This document shows positions 42,150-50,510 of a DNA stretch of 64,000 nucleotides, piece after piece. The translations under genes were made by a program, and so were the position numbers. The notes beneath the pieces were generated by a model. That model was given only the letters and a program-made list of their open reading frames with translations, did not search any database and had not been told where the DNA came from. This stretch comes from DASXYG01 sp036502625 (lineage in GTDB: Bacteria > Actinomycetota > Actinomycetes > Streptosporangiales > Streptosporangiaceae): the NCBI GenBank assembly GCA_036502625.1, contig DASXYG010000007.1, positions 43,677 to 107,676 of the forward strand. Direction: 5' to 3'. Position 1 is the first letter of the stretch. The number at the start of each line of letters is the position of its first letter.

Positions 42150-42446
42150 ATGGCGACCGATTACGACAGCCCACGCAAGACCGACGACGAGATCAACGAG
42201 GACAGCCTCCAGGAACTGCAGGCCCGCCGGAACGACAAGACGTCCTCCGTCATCGACGAGGACCTTGATGCCGGTGAGGTCACCGAGCTCCCGGGTGCGG
42301 ACCTTTCCAACGAGGAATTGGCGATTCGGGTGCTGCCACGGCAGGCCGACGAGTTCACCTGTGGACGGTGCTTCTTGGTGCACCACCGCAGTCAGCTCGC
42401 GGAGGAGCGCAATGGGCAGTTCATCTGCCGTGAGTGCGCGGCCTGA
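42150..42446 (+). CDS. DUF4193 protein with four conserved cysteines
   Basis: 98 residues with a purine-rich GAGGGGGAGAG upstream. The family (M. tuberculosis Rv2699c) is conserved in actinobacteria. The N-terminal half is acidic (DDEINEDSLQELQARRNDK, IDEDLDAGEVTELPGADLS). The C-terminal part has CGRCFLVHHRSQL and CRECAA, two CxxC pairs that should hold zinc. The function is unknown; small size and zinc ribbon fit an RNA polymerase or ribosome partner, which is inference. In mycobacteria it lies beside DUF3093-dut-DUF3710; here these are 8 kb away. Confidence 0.93.
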   Translation: MATDYDSPRKTDDEINEDSLQELQARRNDKTSSVIDEDLDAGEVTELPGADLSNEELAIRVLPRQADEFTCGRCFLVHHRSQLAEERNGQFICRECAA

Positions 42447-42508
42447 GCCGAACCCCTCGTCGTGCGTGTCCGATCGACCGATTTCAGATTCGCAGGAGGA
42501 ATGAGGCG

Positions 42509-43306
42509 GTGACGTCCGACCCCGGCGACATGGTCCCGGCCGATGAGGTCGGCCCGCTTGTCGAACGGCTGGCGGCTGACGAGCACATGGGCCGTGCCGA
42601 GCGCGGCCGCCTGCTCGGGCGCCTCGCGAAGGCGCTGGGCAGCAGCGCGCGCGAGGCCGGCGCCCGGGGGCTCGCCGGCGGCCGCTGGCTGACGGACGTC
42701 TTCGCGAACCAGATGGCGCCGCGCATCCCGATCCGCGACGCGGATACCCTGCGGCGCCATCATCACGGCCTCACCGGCGACGCACTCGCCGACTCCCTCG
42801 TGGTGTCGGCGAGCAACGCCACCACCGCCGTAGGCGCGGCCGGCGGCGCGCTCGCCGCCGTGGAGTTCGCCGCGCCACCGCTGCTTCTGACCGCGCCCGC
42901 GCAGGTCGTCGCGGAGGCGCTGGTCGTCGCGGCCATCGAGGTCAAGCTCGTCGGCGAGCTGCACGAGGTCTACGGCCAGGCGCCGTTCGGCGGAGGCGTG
43001 CACCGCACCGGCGCGTACGTCATGGCGTGGGCGCGGCGGCGCGGCGTCGATCCCCTCAAGCCCGGCTCGCTGACTCTCGCGCTCGGCGCCGCCGCGAAGG
43101 CGACGCTGCGCAACCGCCTGCTGCGCGTGCTCGGCCGCCACCTCACCACGCTCGGCCCGTTCCTGACCGGCGCGGTCGCCGGCGGCACCCTCAACCGCCA
43201 GGCGACCAAGAAGCTGGGCACCCTCGTCCTGAACGACCTCCGCGCCCGCCCCCTGCCGCCGGGCCGTACGGCACCGGCGACCATCAAGGGCGAGCTGGAG
43301 CGCTGA
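42509..43306 (+). CDS. Conserved hypothetical protein, Ala-rich, membrane-associated
   Basis: 265 residues from GTG 42509, with AGGAGGA about 9 nt upstream. It has an amphipathic N-terminal third, then SLVVSASNATTAVGAAGGALAAVEFAAPPLLL, and VVAEALVVAAIEVKLVGELHEVYG, hydrophobic helices that may lie in or on the membrane. LGAAAKATLRNRLLRVLGRHLTTLGPFLTGAVAGGTLNRQATKKLG near the end resembles EcsC-like or related Gly/Ala helix-pair proteins. I cannot name the family. It follows DUF4193 at 62 nt and converges on the DUF4235 gene. Confidence 0.7.
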   Translation: MTSDPGDMVPADEVGPLVERLAADEHMGRAERGRLLGRLAKALGSSAREAGARGLAGGRWLTDVFANQMAPRIPIRDADTLRRHHHGLTGDALADSLVVSASNATTAVGAAGGALAAVEFAAPPLLLTAPAQVVAEALVVAAIEVKLVGELHEVYGQAPFGGGVHRTGAYVMAWARRRGVDPLKPGSLTLALGAAAKATLRNRLLRVLGRHLTTLGPFLTGAVAGGTLNRQATKKLGTLVLNDLRARPLPPGRTAPATIKGELER

Positions 43307-43311
43307 CGGGG

Positions 43312-43593
43312 TCAGTCCGACAGGATCTCCGCGGGCTTGTGCATCTTGCGCGCCACGATGCGGGTGGCCATGAGACGGGTGACCTCCATGCCGACGCCCA
43401 TGACGACGGCCCAGCTCAGCGCCTCGACGAGGGCGACCTCGGGCGACTCGGGCTCCGTGGGCGGCTCCTTGCCGGTGACCTTCTTCCAGCCGAATTCGAT
43501 CGCCTTGCGCGCGGCGAAACCGGCCGCCATCGCGGCCAGGCCGCCGACGATCCTCGCCGTCAGTTCGGGGTTCTTGGACTTCTGCGCGTTCAT
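43312..43593 (-). CDS. DUF4235 small membrane protein
   Basis: 93 residues from ATG 43593, preceded by GGAAGGAT at 8 nt. Pattern matches DUF4235: ARIVGGLAAMAAGFAARKAIEFGWKKVTGKEPP, then PEVALVEALSWAVVMGVGMEVTRLMATRIVARKMH. Two helices may span the membrane. The function is unknown. The gene converges on the hypothetical before it with only 5 bp between stops, and is divergent from valS. Confidence 0.88.
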   Translation of the reverse strand: MNAQKSKNPELTARIVGGLAAMAAGFAARKAIEFGWKKVTGKEPPTEPESPEVALVEALSWAVVMGVGMEVTRLMATRIVARKMHKPAEILSD

Positions 43594-43642
43594 GTGGAGA
43601 TCCTTCCACGTCGGCGGGTCGCGCTGCATACCATGAGCACTC

Positions 43643-46165
43643 ATGACGCCGAATCCGCGAATCCCAGGTAAACCGTCCCTCGACGGCCTGGAAGGAACCT
43701 GGGCGGCGGTATGGGAGCGCGACGGCATCTACCGGTTCGACCGTACGGCCCGGCGCGCCGAGGTGTACGCGATCGACACGCCGCCCCCGACGGTCAGCGG
43801 CAGCCTCCACATCGGGCACATCTTCTCCTACACCCACACCGACACCGCCGCCCGCTACCAGCGCATGCGCGGCCGCGCGGTCTTCTACCCCATGGGGTGG
43901 GACGACAACGGCCTGCCCACCGAGCGGCGCGTGCAGAACCACTACGGCGTGCGCTGCGACCCGTCCCTGCCGTACGACCCGGCCTTCACGCCGCCCGCCG
44001 AGCCCGACGCCAAGCACCAGGTGCCCGTGGCGCGCGGCAACTTCGTCGAGCTGTGCCACGAGCTGACCACCGTCGACGAGCGCGCCTTCGAGGAGGTGTG
44101 GCGGCGTCTCGGCCTGTCGGTCGACTGGGGGCTGACGTACACCACGATCGGCGACGAGTCGCGCGCCGCGTCGCAGCTCGCCTTCCTGCGCAACCTCGCG
44201 CGCGGCGAGGCCTACACCGCCGAGGCGCCCACCCTGTGGGACATCACCTGGCGTACGGCCGTCGCGCAGGCCGAGCTGGAGGACCGCGAGCGGCCCGGCG
44301 CGTACCACCGCATCGCCTTCCACGCCCCGACCGGCCCGGTGCACGTCGAGACGACCCGACCCGAGCTGCTGCCGGCGTGCGTGGCGCTGGTCGCCCATCC
44401 GGACGACGACCGCTACATGCCGCTCGTGGGCGGCACCGTCCGCAGCCCGCTGTTCGACGTCGAGGTGCCGGTCGTCGCGCACCGCCTCGCCGACCCCGAG
44501 AAGGGCTCCGGCATCGCGATGATCTGCACCTTCGGCGACGTCACCGACGTCACGTGGTGGCGGGAGCTCGACCTCCCGACCCGCGCGGTCATCGGATGGG
44601 ACGGCCGCCTGCTGGCCGAGCCGCCGCGCGACCTGGAGACCCCGACGGCCCGGTCCGCGTACGCCGAGCTGGCCGGGAAGACCGTCGCGGCGGCGCGCGC
44701 CCGCGTGGTGGAGCTGCTGCGCGCGTCCGGCGACCTCGACGGCGAGCCGCAGGCGATCAGCCATCCCGTGAAGTTCTACGAGAAGGGCGAGCGCCCGCTG
44801 GAGATCGTCACCACCCGCCAGTGGTACATCCGCAACGGCGGCCGCGACGACGCGCTGCGCGCCGAGCTGCTGGAACGCGGCCGCGAGCTCGACTGGCACC
44901 CGCCGCACATGCGGGTCAGGTACGACAACTGGGTGCAGGGGCTGGCCGGCGACTGGCTGATCAGCCGCCAGCGGTTCTTCGGCGTGCCGATCCCGGTGTG
45001 GTACCGCCTCGACGGCGAGGCGAACCCGCTGTACGACGAGCCGATCACGCCGGACGAGGCGCTGCTCCCGGTCGACCCCGGCTCCGAGACGCCGCCCGGC
45101 TACACCCCCGAGCAGCGCGGCGAGCCCGGCGGCTTCGCCGGCGACCCCGACGTCATGGACACCTGGGCCACGTCCTCGCTGACCCCGCAGATCGCCGGCG
45201 GCTGGGAGCGCGACCCCGACCTGTTCGCGCGGGTGTTCCCGATGGACCTCCGGCCGCAGGCGCACGAGATCATCCGTACGTGGCTGTTCGCCACCCTGGT
45301 CCGCGCCCACCTTGAGGACGGCACGCTGCCGTGGCGGAACGTCGCGATCTCCGGCTGGATCCTCGACCCGGATCGCAAGAAGATGTCGAAGTCCAAGGGC
45401 AATGTGGTGACGCCGCTCGCGCTGCTGGAGGAGTACGGCTCGGACGCCGTCCGCTACTGGGCGGCCTGCGGGCGCCTCGGCGCGGACACCGCGTTCGACA
45501 CCGGCCAGATCAAGATCGGCCGGCGGCTGGCCATCAAGCTGCTGAACGCCAGCAAGTTCGTGCTGGGCTTCGGCGGCGGCGACGCGACGTCCGGCGGGTC
45601 CGTCACGGCGCCGCTCGACCGGTCGATGCTGGCGGCGCTCGGCGCGGTCGTCGAGGACGCCACGGCCGCGTACGACGCGTACGACCACACGCGCGCGCTC
45701 GAGCGCACCGAGCGGTTCTTCTGGGAGTTCTGCGACGACTACCTGGAGCTGGTGAAGGCCCGCGCGTACGACGGCGACGCCTCGGCGCGCGCCGCGCTGG
45801 AGACCGCGCTGTCGGTGCTGGTGCGGCTGTTCGCGCCGGTGCTGCCGTTCGCGGCCGAGGAGGTGTGGTCCTGGTGGCGCGAGGGATCGGTGCACCGCGC
45901 GCCGTGGCCGCGTACGGACGAGGCCGCCGCCGAGGGCGACCCCGGGGTGCTGGCCGCGGTCGCCGAGGTGCTGCGCGCGGTGCGGCGTACGAAGTCGGAG
46001 GCGCGGCTGTCGATGCGCGCCGGGGTCGCCCGGGTGGAGGTGCGCGGCAAGCGCGCGGCCCGCGTCCGCGCCGGGGCCGGGGAGCTGCGGTCGGCGGGCG
46101 TGATCGGGGAGCTGGTCGTGACCGAGTCCGACGACACGGATCTGGGCGTCACCGTGACCGTGTGA
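43643..46165 (+). CDS. valS: Valyl-tRNA synthetase of the archaeal/rickettsial-like type
   Basis: 840 residues. Class I signatures are intact: SLHIGH (HIGH at 56-59) and KMSKS (580-584). The editing domain shows HVETTRPELLPACVALVAHPDDDRY. The segment VFYPMGWDDNGLPTERRVQNHYGVRCDPS differs from the usual bacterial ValRS, where I recall a PGxDHAG stretch at this place. The C-terminal coiled-coil arm of canonical bacterial ValRS appears absent. The enzyme charges tRNA-Val and should edit threonine. Whether it is the only ValRS in this genome cannot be judged here. The ATG has no strong ribosome site. Confidence 0.93.
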   Translation: MTPNPRIPGKPSLDGLEGTWAAVWERDGIYRFDRTARRAEVYAIDTPPPTVSGSLHIGHIFSYTHTDTAARYQRMRGRAVFYPMGWDDNGLPTERRVQNHYGVRCDPSLPYDPAFTPPAEPDAKHQVPVARGNFVELCHELTTVDERAFEEVWRRLGLSVDWGLTYTTIGDESRAASQLAFLRNLARGEAYTAEAPTLWDITWRTAVAQAELEDRERPGAYHRIAFHAPTGPVHVETTRPELLPACVALVAHPDDDRYMPLVGGTVRSPLFDVEVPVVAHRLADPEKGSGIAMICTFGDVTDVTWWRELDLPTRAVIGWDGRLLAEPPRDLETPTARSAYAELAGKTVAAARARVVELLRASGDLDGEPQAISHPVKFYEKGERPLEIVTTRQWYIRNGGRDDALRAELLERGRELDWHPPHMRVRYDNWVQGLAGDWLISRQRFFGVPIPVWYRLDGEANPLYDEPITPDEALLPVDPGSETPPGYTPEQRGEPGGFAGDPDVMDTWATSSLTPQIAGGWERDPDLFARVFPMDLRPQAHEIIRTWLFATLVRAHLEDGTLPWRNVAISGWILDPDRKKMSKSKGNVVTPLALLEEYGSDAVRYWAACGRLGADTAFDTGQIKIGRRLAIKLLNASKFVLGFGGGDATSGGSVTAPLDRSMLAALGAVVEDATAAYDAYDHTRALERTERFFWEFCDDYLELVKARAYDGDASARAALETALSVLVRLFAPVLPFAAEEVWSWWREGSVHRAPWPRTDEAAAEGDPGVLAAVAEVLRAVRRTKSEARLSMRAGVARVEVRGKRAARVRAGAGELRSAGVIGELVVTESDDTDLGVTVTV

Positions 46166-46186
46166 CCGTGTGACCGTGTGACCGGG
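46155..46186. repeat. 8-bp tandem repeat across the valS stop codon
   Basis: TGACCGTG is repeated three times and once more as TGACCGGG (46155-46186). The valS stop TGA (46163-46165) is the start of the second unit. The unit length is not a multiple of three, so copy-number change would alter what follows, but an in-frame stop remains for most changes. Confidence 0.6.
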
Positions 46187-46243
46187 CGCCGCGATGGCCG
46201 AGGTGATCGTCATCGCGGCCCGGTCGCAAGGAATACTGGCCGT

Positions 46244-46885
46244 ATGCCACGGCGAACGACCACAGAGGGAAACGGCTCCGAGCCGTCGGCCACGCTCCGA
46301 TCCGAGCACGTCGAGGCCACGCGCCGTGCGGTGCTGGACGCCGCGCGCGCCGCATTCGGCGGCAAAGGCTACGCGCAGACGTCGGTCGACGAGATCGCGG
46401 CCGCGGCCCGGGTGACCAAAGGCGCGGTCTATCACCACTTCGCCGGCAAGAAGATGCTGTTCCGCGCCGTGTTCGCGGAGGTGGAGGCGGAGGCGGACGC
46501 GCGGGCGTCCGGAGCGGGCGACCCGGAGGCCGCGCCGATCGACCAGATCGTGGCGCGGATCAACGCCTACCTGGACGCCGCCCTCGACGAGGAGATCCGG
46601 CGGATCGTGCTGATCGACGGGCCCGCCGTGCTCGGCCACGAGCCGGACGGCCCCGCCGACCAGCAGCCGGGCCACGTCGATCTGCGGTCGTTCGTCACCA
46701 CGTCGATCGCGCACGGCCAGATCCTCGACCTCGACCCCGGCCTCCTCGCCCATCTCATCCGCGACCTGGCGTACCTGGGCGGCCTGCTCATCACCGGCGC
46801 CGGCGACCCCGCCACGACCAGGGCGGAACTGGGGAAGGCGATCGAGGCGATGCTCCGCGGCCTGGCCCCCGGCGAGAAGCGGTAG
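46244..46885 (+). CDS. TetR-family regulator upstream of the alpha/beta hydrolase
   Basis: 213 residues from ATG 46244. The helix-turn-helix is YAQTSVDEIAAAARVTKGAVYHHFAGKKMLFRAVF after an N-terminal, Thr/Ser-rich arm. The C-terminal domain has LDEEIRRIVLIDGPAVLG, typical of a subgroup of actinobacterial TetR proteins. A 17-bp palindrome lies between it and the hydrolase gene 53 nt downstream, so it probably regulates that gene. Its own promoter region is the short gap after valS. Confidence 0.9.
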   Translation: MPRRTTTEGNGSEPSATLRSEHVEATRRAVLDAARAAFGGKGYAQTSVDEIAAAARVTKGAVYHHFAGKKMLFRAVFAEVEAEADARASGAGDPEAAPIDQIVARINAYLDAALDEEIRRIVLIDGPAVLGHEPDGPADQQPGHVDLRSFVTTSIAHGQILDLDPGLLAHLIRDLAYLGGLLITGAGDPATTRAELGKAIEAMLRGLAPGEKR

Positions 46886-46912
46886 CCGCGCCGCGCAGGG
46901 CTTCCGCACGCG

Positions 46913-46929
46913 ACATACCGAGAGTATGT
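46913..46929. promoter_or_regulatory. TetR-type operator before the alpha/beta hydrolase
   Basis: ACATAC (46913-46918) and GTATGT (46924-46929) are a perfect inverted repeat with CGAGA between. The right arm overlaps TATGTT, a possible -10 of the hydrolase gene 9 nt ahead of its ATG. Confidence 0.55.
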
Positions 46930-46938
46930 TGTGTACCC

Positions 46939-47784
46939 ATGGAATCCAAACGGCTGGAAACCCGGCTCGGGCCCCTGGCGTACCGCTCGTCCGGCGACGG
47001 GCCCGCGCTGGTCCTGTTCGCCGGTGCGCTGGCGAATCACGATCTGTGGCGCGACGTCGTCGCCGCGCTGGAGGACCGCTTCCGCTGCATCACGGTCGAC
47101 CTGCCGCTGGGCGCCCATCCCTGGCCGCTGTCGCCGGGCGCGGACCGGTCGGCCACCTCGCTGGCCCGGCTGCTGCCCGACTGCCTCGAACTGCTCGGCG
47201 TCGACGACGCCACGGTGGCCGCCAACGACACGGCCGGCGGCCTGCTGCTGTTGTCGCTGGCCAGCGGTCATCCGGCGCTCGGGCGCATCGGCCGGCTCGT
47301 CCTGACGAACTGCGAGAACTACGACCAGTTCCCGGCGGACCGGCTCAAGAAGGCGACGGCGCTGTCCCGCGCCCTCCCCGGGCTCGCGTCGGCGCTGCTC
47401 CGGCTCCAGGCGCGGTCGCCCCGCCTCCGGCGCGGCCTCGCGTTCAGCGTCGCCGCGCGCGGGCTTGACGACGCGCGCATGGCATCCTTCTTCGGCCCGA
47501 TGCGCCGCGATCGGCGGGTGGCCGCCGACCTCGTCGCCGCCACGGCCGGCCTCCGTCCGCGGCTCCTCATCGACGCCGCCGAGGCGATCCCGCGGTTCGA
47601 CCGGCCGGTGCTGGTGATCTGGGGTGACGCGTGCGGCTTCTTCCCGATGGCGCAGGCGCGGCGGCTCGCGTCCGAGTTCCCCGACGCCACGCTGATCCCC
47701 GTACCCGGGGCCAGGACGTGGGTCCCGGTCGACGATCCGGGCGCGGTGGCCGGCGCCATCGCCGCGGCTGTGCCGAAGCGCTGA
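46939..47784 (+). CDS. Alpha/beta hydrolase-fold protein with altered catalytic residues
   Basis: 281 residues. The fold is evident: PALVLFAGALANHDLWRDVVAAL, the nucleophile elbow VAANDTAGGLLLL with Asp97 instead of Ser, and VLVIWGDACGFFPM for the acid loop. An Asp nucleophile is used by dehalogenases and epoxide hydrolases. The place of the catalytic histidine reads PGARTWVPVDDP, without His near residue 260. This substitution occurs in other actinobacterial relatives as I recall, so the group may not hydrolyse by the classic mechanism. It is likely under the TetR gene upstream. Confidence 0.85.
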   Translation: MESKRLETRLGPLAYRSSGDGPALVLFAGALANHDLWRDVVAALEDRFRCITVDLPLGAHPWPLSPGADRSATSLARLLPDCLELLGVDDATVAANDTAGGLLLLSLASGHPALGRIGRLVLTNCENYDQFPADRLKKATALSRALPGLASALLRLQARSPRLRRGLAFSVAARGLDDARMASFFGPMRRDRRVAADLVAATAGLRPRLLIDAAEAIPRFDRPVLVIWGDACGFFPMAQARRLASEFPDATLIPVPGARTWVPVDDPGAVAGAIAAAVPKR

Positions 47785-47802
47785 CGCCGGCCCGCGTACG
47801 GG

Positions 47803-48618
47803 TCAGAACGACGGCAGGACCGAACCGTCGTACTTCTGCTTGATGAACTGCTTCACCTTCGGGTCCTGGAGGAGCTTCGCCAGCTTCCGGACCCGCGGGT
47901 CGTTCTTGTCCTTGGTCTGCACGACCAGGCCGTTGGCGTTCGGGTTGCCCGCCGCCTTCTCCAGCAGCAGCGCGTCCTTCGCCGGCGACAGGCCGGCCTT
48001 GATGGCGAAGTTGCCGTTGATGACGGCGGCGTCGACGTCGGCGAGCGAACGCGGGAGCTGCGCCGGGTCCAGCGGCTTGAACTGGAGGTTCTTCGGGTTG
48101 GCCGCGACGTCCTTCTCGGTGATGCCGGCGGTCTTGTTCGACTTCAGCGTGATGAGGCCGTTGTCGGCGAGCAGCTTCAGGCCGCGGCCGAGGTTCGCCG
48201 GGTCGTTGGACACTGCCACGGTCGCGCCGTCCGGCAGCGCCTTCGCGTCCGTCACCTTCTTGGAGTACAGGCCGAGCGGTTCGAGGTGGACGTCCTCGAT
48301 CCAACTGAACTTCGCGTCCGGGTGGCTCTTGGTGAAGTCGTCGAGGAACGGCTTCGTCTGGAAGTAGTTGGCGTCCAGGGTGCCGTCCTGCAACTGCATG
48401 TTCGGCTGGACGTAGTCGTTGAACGAGACGACGTCCAGCTTCAGGCCGGCCTTCGGCGCCAGGTTCTTCTTGATGTAGTCGAGGATCTCGGCGTGCGGCA
48501 CCGGGCTCGCGCCGACCTTCAGCGGCGCGTTGGGGTCCGACGAGCCGGACGACCCGCCGCACGCGGCCAGCGTGAGGGCCAGGACGGCGGCGGACACGAC
48601 CGCGATTATCTTGCGCAC
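47803..48618 (-). CDS. metQ: Methionine ABC transporter substrate-binding lipoprotein
   Basis: 271 residues from GTG 48618, with AAGGAA 8 nt upstream. The signal peptide ends in the lipobox LAAC, so it is lipid-anchored outside the membrane. The chain matches the NlpA/MetQ family: LKVGASPVPHAEILDYIK, NYFQTKPFLDDF, GLYSKKVTDAKALPDGATVAVSNDP, INGNFAIKAG. It captures L- or D-methionine (or its peptides) and delivers it to MetI-MetN. It is the last gene of metNIQ, 13 nt after metI. Confidence 0.94.
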   Translation of the reverse strand: MRKIIAVVSAAVLALTLAACGGSSGSSDPNAPLKVGASPVPHAEILDYIKKNLAPKAGLKLDVVSFNDYVQPNMQLQDGTLDANYFQTKPFLDDFTKSHPDAKFSWIEDVHLEPLGLYSKKVTDAKALPDGATVAVSNDPANLGRGLKLLADNGLITLKSNKTAGITEKDVAANPKNLQFKPLDPAQLPRSLADVDAAVINGNFAIKAGLSPAKDALLLEKAAGNPNANGLVVQTKDKNDPRVRKLAKLLQDPKVKQFIKQKYDGSVLPSF

Positions 48619-48631
48619 CAGATTGTTCCTT

Positions 48632-49288
48632 CTATCGATGGGACAGGCGCCGGGCCAGGAAGTCGCCCAGCATTTGGAGCAGTTGCACGACGACGACCAG
48701 CAGGACCACGGTCGCGACCATGACCTTGGTGTCGAAGCTCTGATAGCCGAAGCGGATCGCGACGTCGCCGAGTCCGCCGCCGCCGATGGTCCCGGCCATC
48801 GCCGAGTACGACACCAGCGTCACGATCGTCACCGACAGCCCCGCGACCAGCGACGGGAGCGACTCCGCGAGCAGCACCTTCGCCACGATGGCCAGCCGGG
48901 TGGCGCCCATCGCCTGCGCCGCCTCGACGACGCCGCGGTCCACCTCGTGCAGCGACGTCTCGACGAGCCGCGCGTAGAAGGGGACCGCGCCGACGGTCAG
49001 CGGCACGATGGCCGCGGTGGTGCCGATGGACGTCCCGGTCACCAGCCGGGTGAACGGGATGATCGCCACCATCAGGATCACGAACGGCAGCGAGCGCCCG
49101 ATGTTCACGACCGCGCCGAGCACCGCGTGCAGGCCGGGCACGGGCAGCAGCCCGCCGCGCTCGGTCAGCACGAGCAGGACACCGACCAGCAGCCCGAAGA
49201 CCAGCGTGAACAGCGCGGACCAGCCGACCATCGTCAGCGTCTCGCCGGTGCCCTCGCCCAGGAGCTGCCACAGGTCCGTGCCGGTCAC
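48632..49288 (-). CDS. metI: Methionine ABC transporter permease
   Basis: 218 residues from GTG 49288, which overlaps the metN stop by four bases. Five hydrophobic helices and the MetI block IGRSLPFVILMVAIIPFTRLVTGTSIG are present, with the coupling-helix motif EAAQAMGATRLAIVAKVLLAESLPSLVAG and VSYSAMAGTIGGGGLGDVAIRFGYQ. It forms the homodimeric channel for methionine import. Translation should be coupled to metN. Confidence 0.95.
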   Translation of the reverse strand: MTGTDLWQLLGEGTGETLTMVGWSALFTLVFGLLVGVLLVLTERGGLLPVPGLHAVLGAVVNIGRSLPFVILMVAIIPFTRLVTGTSIGTTAAIVPLTVGAVPFYARLVETSLHEVDRGVVEAAQAMGATRLAIVAKVLLAESLPSLVAGLSVTIVTLVSYSAMAGTIGGGGLGDVAIRFGYQSFDTKVMVATVVLLVVVVQLLQMLGDFLARRLSHR

Positions 49289-50250
49289 CGGTCCACCTCC
49301 ACGAGCAGTCCCTGCGTGCGCAGGTGGTCCAGCGCCTCGTCCGTACGGGGGCCGCCGACGCGGATCCGCAGCCGCCCGACGGGCAGCCCCGCGACGGTCT
49401 CGATGGCGCCGCCGAGCACGTTGACGTCCACGTCGAAGCGGCGGGTGAGGTCGGACATCAGCGGCTCGTCGGCGCGGTCGACGTACGTCACGGTGGCGAC
49501 GCCGGGCCCGGAGACGTCCGGCAGCGGGAACAGGCTGCGGGCCAGCCGCGAACCGGGCCGTACGAGCAACTCGCCAAGGCGGCCGGACTCGGTCACGCGG
49601 CCGTCCTCCATGATCGCGGCGCTGTCGCAGACGCTCTTGATCACGTCCATCTCGTGCGTGATCAGCAGGATCGTCAGGCCGAGCTCGCGGTTGACGCGGC
49701 GCAGCAGCGCCAGGATCGAGGCCGTGGTCTCCGGGTCGAGCGCGGACGTGGCCTCGTCCGACAGCAGGAGGTGCGGCTCGGCGGCCAGCGCGCGTGCGAT
49801 GCCGACCCGCTGCTTCTGGCCGCCGGACAGTTGCGCGGGGTGGGCCTTGGCCAGGCCGTCGAGGCCGACGAGCTCGAGCAGCTCGCCGACGCGGGCCCGG
49901 CGGCGGTCGCCCGAGACGCCGGTGACCTCGAGCGGGAACGCCACGTTCCCGGCGACCGTACGTGCGGACAGAAGCGCGAAGTGCTGGTGGATCATGCCGA
50001 TGCGGCGCCGCGCCCGGCGCAGGCCGTCGCCGCGCAGCCGGGTCATCTCCTCGCCGGCCACCGCGACCGTGCCGGACGTGGGGCGTTCGAGCATGTTCAC
50101 GCAGCGCAGCAGCGTGGACTTGCCCGCGCCGCTGCGGCCGAGCACGCCGAACACCTCCCCGTCGCCGACATCGAGGTCGACGCCGTCGACGGCGACGACC
50201 TCACGACCGCGTGAGCGGTAGACCTTGCGCAGGCCGGAAGCGTTGATCAC
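49285..50250 (-). CDS. metN: Methionine ABC transporter ATP-binding protein
   Basis: 321 residues from GTG 50250; a longer frame to 50295 exists but lacks a ribosome site. The nucleotide-binding domain is complete: LGRSGAGKSTLL, IHQHFALLSARTV, LSGGQKQRVGIARAL, LLLSDEATSALDPETT, ITHEMDVI. The C-terminal 80 residues are the NIL domain (VTYVDRADEPLMSDLTRRFDVDVNVLGG), which binds methionine and inhibits transport in E. coli MetN. The leader ORF upstream suggests an extra layer of control by amino acid supply. Confidence 0.95.
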   Translation of the reverse strand: MINASGLRKVYRSRGREVVAVDGVDLDVGDGEVFGVLGRSGAGKSTLLRCVNMLERPTSGTVAVAGEEMTRLRGDGLRRARRRIGMIHQHFALLSARTVAGNVAFPLEVTGVSGDRRRARVGELLELVGLDGLAKAHPAQLSGGQKQRVGIARALAAEPHLLLSDEATSALDPETTASILALLRRVNRELGLTILLITHEMDVIKSVCDSAAIMEDGRVTESGRLGELLVRPGSRLARSLFPLPDVSGPGVATVTYVDRADEPLMSDLTRRFDVDVNVLGGAIETVAGLPVGRLRIRVGGPRTDEALDHLRTQGLLVEVDR

Positions 50251-50336
50251 GAAGGATTCCCAGGTAGTGGGGGATTCAGGGCAGCCGAAGATCACGTACG
50301 GGCAGGTGATCGGTTTCTGTCAGCGCTACGCGCCGG

Positions 50337-50438
50337 TCAGCGGGTACAGGCGCGGCACATCGCACACGTCGCCGTGGCCGGGCGGGGCGTACGCGCCCCG
50401 GGACACGCGGACATCAGAAGGTGGCGGTTCGTGTGCAT
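50337..50438 (-). CDS. Cysteine-rich leader peptide upstream of metNIQ
   Basis: A 33-codon frame from ATG 50438 to TGA 50339-50337, ending 86 nt before metN. It has four cysteines (positions 12, 25, 28, 31), three of them in the last nine codons (TCAMCRACTR). It also has three Met (1, 9, 27). The position before a sulfur-amino-acid transporter and the cysteine cluster near the end fit an attenuator leader read by ribosomes. Between it and metN, GATCAC and GTGATC (on the minus strand) can form a hairpin. No clear Shine-Dalgarno is seen, so translation, if any, may be leaderless. Confidence 0.55.
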   Translation of the reverse strand: MHTNRHLLMSACPGARTPRPATATCAMCRACTR

Positions 50439-50510
50439 GCTGGTGGCAACCGCGGGACGCGCCGAGTTATTGCAGGTCCCGGCGTGTGATCTCGGTAACA
50501 GGCGGCGCGG

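Noticed and set aside
42392..46909. A 1,505-codon open frame on the minus strand opposite valS and neighbours
   Set aside because: Valyl-tRNA synthetase on the plus strand is unmistakable. The antisense frame is Arg/Gly/His/Asp low-complexity sequence without domains.
50250..50510. SAM-type (S-box) riboswitch upstream of metN
   Set aside because: I looked for the conserved core of SAM-I/IV elements and did not find it. The Cys-rich leader ORF explains the region better.
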